Source: Denitrovibrio acetiphilus DSM 12809
GTDB lineage: Bacteria; Chrysiogenota; Deferribacteres; Deferribacterales; Geovibrionaceae
Length of the DNA: 64,000 nt
Direction of reading: 5' to 3'
Assembly (NCBI RefSeq): GCF_000025725.1
Contig: NC_013943.1
Span: 2,852,001-2,916,000 of the forward strand
How positions within the stretch are numbered: the first letter of the stretch is position 1; every line of letters begins with the position of its first letter. This document shows positions 61,519 to 64,000 of the stretch, in pieces. The notes beneath the pieces are model-generated. The model was given only the letters and a program-made list of their open reading frames with translations, was not told the DNA's origin and did not search any database. The position numbers and the translations under genes were made by a program.

Positions 61519-62121
61519 ATGAACCCAAAAAAGATACAGATCATAGGGCTCGTTCTTGTCCTCGCATTTTTCGGAATGATCGTAGCCAGAGCCCTTATGC
61601 AGAAAGACAGGGTTGTCAAAAATGAAGATGACTTCAAAGCGACTCAGGGCGTACTTGAAGAAACATGGCAGCTCCGGCACATAGGAGAAACAGGGCTTGT
61701 GGTCATCACCCCCGACAGCATGAAACATGTCCCGACCAAGCTTGATGACGAAGCGAAGAAAACACTAATAAGCTATGATGCATTTGAATATTCTCTGGAA
61801 TCATTCGGAATGCGGATAAACCACATCGTGTCAAAAGTCCCTGTGGACTCAGAAGAGTATGCAGACAACCTTGCAAAGGTGATAAAGAAGATAAAGGGTG
61901 TTAACAAATATACTTACGCAATCTCCCCGCTGACTAAATCAGGGCAGGAGGGGTCTTTCCTTAAAGGGACAGCAACCCAGTACGGACTATCCATAGAGAC
62001 TGACTCTGTAATTCTTGTTAAAGACAACACTTTATGGGAGGTTACTGTCAGCTTCAACAGTGACAATGTAAAACTCAGAAACCTTGCGGAAAAAATATTC
62101 AACTCTGTAGAAATTCGCTAG
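61519..62121 (+). CDS. Membrane-anchored hypothetical protein
   Basis: I do not recognise a family. The protein of about 200 residues starts with a basic segment and a single hydrophobic helix ('IIGLVLVLAFFGMIVARAL'), then a soluble domain that should lie in the periplasm. It contains paired blocks with alternating strand-helix character ('YSLESFGMRINHIVSKVP', 'LAKVIKKIKGVNKYTYAIS', 'VTVSFNSDNVKLRNLAEKIF'). There is no catalytic motif. It is alone on the plus strand, divergent from metY and convergent with the O-antigen ligase gene. Confidence 0.75.
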   Translation: MNPKKIQIIGLVLVLAFFGMIVARALMQKDRVVKNEDDFKATQGVLEETWQLRHIGETGLVVITPDSMKHVPTKLDDEAKKTLISYDAFEYSLESFGMRINHIVSKVPVDSEEYADNLAKVIKKIKGVNKYTYAISPLTKSGQEGSFLKGTATQYGLSIETDSVILVKDNTLWEVTVSFNSDNVKLRNLAEKIFNSVEIR

Positions 62122-62203
62122 GCAAACCGCACATATCAGTGCCATTGCAAAAGAGGGCATTACAGAATAATCCTGTCATGCCTATGATTGATTGTATGCC
62201 GAG

Positions 62204-63376
62204 CTAGCTGACGTCATGGTCTGTTTCAGTCTCATCGCACTTTTCAGCTACGCCGATTGACGGTCTTCCCGGAGCCAATGTCAGCCCCACGACAGACAGA
62301 CATGTCATTACAACTTCCGAGTCGGAGAGGTTATTCTCGGTGAGCCCCTCCAGAAGAAAAACCACAAAGACAAACATCCCAACCTTTATAAACGGGCTGC
62401 ATTTACTTCGCCTATAGATCTCCCACATTAATGTCCCGATAAAGCCAAGCAAGGCAAAAAGACCAAAGAAACCGTGCAAAAAAGTATATTGAATATATGA
62501 ATTATGTGCATGTGCTCGGCTTGATGTCGGCACGTTTATATACTTTGAAACTTCATCCTTAAAATTACCCTTACCATATCCAAAAAAAGGTCTGAGCATA
62601 ATTGCTTCACTTGCGGCTTCCCACAGCACAAGGCGTGTTCCTATTGAGGACTCTGTCTTGTGAATGTTGTCGATAGTCACTGTAAAGCGCTCTCTCACCT
62701 GCGGATCAGCATAAATCCCCCCGCAAATCAAAGCTATAAGCACAATCCCCCCGACAACTCCTTTCAGGTGATACCTGTACACCACCAGCGCAAACCCCGT
62801 GATGAGCAGTGAAAATATGGGACCTCTGCTGCCGGAAAGCACTAATCCAACCAGACATATCAGAAAAGTAGCAACAGTGAGGGCAAGCTGTTTTTTATTT
62901 TTATAAAGTTTCATTACCAACAGCCCCAGAGCTGTAATGCAGATAAGAGCTGCCACGTTGCCATATGTCAGTGAATGCGTTAGGAACCCCTGAAGACGAT
63001 CAACCTTACCGGAGAAATATTCATAAAGACCAAAAACCGTAGTTAATATCCCCCCTGCGAACAGCCACATCAGATACCCCGCTTTATCTCTCCCCTCGAA
63101 AACGACGTAAATCACAGGGAGATATAAAAGCACCCAGAAGCTTTTGAGTCTGGGCAGGGACTTACCAGGGTTCACACCTATAAAGGTCGATATAATCTCA
63201 GCTACAACCATAAGCAAAAAAAAGATGAAGAATCCTTTCTTAAAAACCGAATAATCTTTCGTCTTATATATCTTATATATCGCTATTAATATAATAAGTC
63301 CAAACGTACCCTCCGCAGCAGAGATCGACACAGGGTTTGCCAGAGCGCCAAATTTTAATAATATATCTATTGCCAA
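62204..63376 (-). CDS. O-antigen ligase family protein (WaaL/Wzy-like)
   Basis: This integral membrane protein of 390 residues has about ten hydrophobic segments and a periplasmic loop carrying the Wzy_C/WaaL signature: 'TRLVLWEAASEAIMLRP', 'GYGKGNF' and 'AHAHNSYIQYTFLHGFFG', with the catalytic-region His. It would join O-polysaccharide to lipid A-core. It could be the ligase for the glycan exported by the Wzm/Wzt system at the left end, but it could also be a polymerase. Confidence 0.88.
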   Translation of the reverse strand: MAIDILLKFGALANPVSISAAEGTFGLIILIAIYKIYKTKDYSVFKKGFFIFFLLMVVAEIISTFIGVNPGKSLPRLKSFWVLLYLPVIYVVFEGRDKAGYLMWLFAGGILTTVFGLYEYFSGKVDRLQGFLTHSLTYGNVAALICITALGLLVMKLYKNKKQLALTVATFLICLVGLVLSGSRGPIFSLLITGFALVVYRYHLKGVVGGIVLIALICGGIYADPQVRERFTVTIDNIHKTESSIGTRLVLWEAASEAIMLRPFFGYGKGNFKDEVSKYINVPTSSRAHAHNSYIQYTFLHGFFGLFALLGFIGTLMWEIYRRSKCSPFIKVGMFVFVVFLLEGLTENNLSDSEVVMTCLSVVGLTLAPGRPSIGVAEKCDETETDHDVS

Positions 63377-63437
63377 TTTTCCCCTCTATTCATAATAATG
63401 CGAGTCCATTATACATCCCTAAAATAGAGCAGACAAA

Positions 63438-64000
63438 CTATTTATCTGATCTTTTGTTTATTACCCAGATACGCACACGTTCCAGAAGTTCATATTCAGC
63501 AGGGACTATCAGCAGCGTAAGCAATGTAGCACTGGCAAGACCGCTGCAAAAGGCAGTTGCCATACTGGACCACTCAAGAGACTTATTCGGGAACCCCACA
63601 GCCATCGGCAGAAGACCAAGAATAGTAGTCACCGTTGTTATCAGAACAGGACGCATCCGCTGACTGCATGCTGTGAGTACAGCATCTCTCAGAGCCATGC
63701 CTTCCCTGCGTCTGGCATTCATAAAGTCTATCAGTATGAGTGAGTCATTAACAGCTACCCCAGCCAAACCAACAACAGCGATAAAACTCTGCACGGTGAA
63801 AGTTGATCTTGTCAGAAACAGACCGTAAACCACACCGATAATTGCAAACGCTATCGCCGACAAAATCAGTACCGGCTGAAAATAGTCATTAAACTGTGCC
63901 GCCAAAACAAGATATATAGCAAGAATAGCTATTATAAATGCCATAAACAGTGAGCGAAATGCCCTCGACGTCTCTTCAAACTCACCACCGAATGCCACCA
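63438..64000 (-). CDS. RND-family efflux transporter, C-terminal part
   Basis: The last 187 residues of an AcrB/MdtB-type RND permease are present; the gene continues beyond the window, and the GTG at 63998 is probably internal. Typical features are 'MAFIIAILAIYLVLAAQF', 'GLAGVAVNDSLILIDFMN', 'RRREGMALRDAVLTACSQRMRPVLIT' and 'TTILGLLPMAVG', spanning the last membrane helices. It exports drugs, lipids or metals by proton antiport; the substrate is unknown. Confidence 0.92.
   Translation of the reverse strand, partial: VAFGGEFEETSRAFRSLFMAFIIAILAIYLVLAAQFNDYFQPVLILSAIAFAIIGVVYGLFLTRSTFTVQSFIAVVGLAGVAVNDSLILIDFMNARRREGMALRDAVLTACSQRMRPVLITTVTTILGLLPMAVGFPNKSLEWSSMATAFCSGLASATLLTLLIVPAEYELLERVRIWVINKRSDK

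Noticed and set aside
1-64000. CRISPR arrays or long direct repeats
   Set aside because: No regularly spaced repeats were seen in any intergenic region; the gaps are too short for an array.

Overview
The window is a bacterial chromosome segment from a flagellated, Gram-negative, probably anaerobic organism. It encodes ABC-exported O-polysaccharide, an O-antigen ligase, an RND pump, a UbiE/UbiD quinone pair, a selenocysteine tRNA and very many chemosensory and two-component proteins. Overall composition is around 40-45% GC. This gene mix would suit Deferribacterota (Denitrovibrio/Geovibrio-like), but that is inference from gene content and not a sequence match; deltaproteobacteria or Campylobacterota are alternatives.

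Layout. (1) 1-13.4 kb, plus strand: a tightly packed surface-polysaccharide operon. It holds an ABC exporter (Wzm end, Wzt with a glycan-binding C-terminal domain), a cassette of a GDPD-like phosphodiesterase, a HAD phosphatase, two sugar-type nucleotidyltransferases, a cupin and an FkbM methyltransferase, then several glycosyltransferases, Gmd and an Rmd-like reductase for GDP-6-deoxyhexose, and a short, divergent ManC-like protein. (2) 13.4-17.5 kb: a scarred region. recA is frameshifted by what looks like a 20-bp deletion between TGGTTCAG repeats and has lost several near-invariant residues. pilT is cut off by a complete IS3-family element (14855-16082, TG..CA ends, 26-bp imperfect inverted repeats, no target duplication). 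Beyond the IS lie the remains of an overlapping nucleotidyltransferase/DUF262 gene pair, each frameshifted in an A-run, ending next to the 3' end of a tRNA-Sec gene (selC, minus strand). (3) 17.5-25.9 kb: HIT protein; an operon of a kinase-like protein, receiver, HDOD and SpoIIE-type phosphatase that runs into ubiE and a short ubiD-like gene; TauE-type permease; nth; larC.

(4) 25.9-41.5 kb, minus strand: a 15-gene cytoplasmic chemosensory operon. In order of transcription: ParA, a lid-less Hsp70, a soluble receptor with two signalling tips and a CZB domain, a triple-CheW protein, CheB, STAS, CheY, HEAT-repeat protein, CheR, CheY, a multi-HPt CheA with MshEN-like repeats, CheY, an unrecognised coiled-coil protein, CheY and HPt. 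It has no membrane receptor, so it probably senses something inside the cell. The Hsp70-ParA start of this operon is the most unusual system in the window. (5) 41.7-53.7 kb: gmhB, then a block of signalling genes on the minus strand: a diguanylate cyclase response regulator, a 1271-residue hybrid kinase, a GAF kinase with an HDOD protein, and a Cache/PAS kinase translated together with a periplasmic-binding lipoprotein. (6) 53.8-64 kb: a large flagellin behind a clear sigma-28 promoter with a small partner gene, a ClC channel with CBS domains, a SAM-I riboswitch-controlled metY-metX-methyltransferase operon, a membrane-anchored hypothetical protein, an O-antigen ligase and the end of an RND transporter gene.
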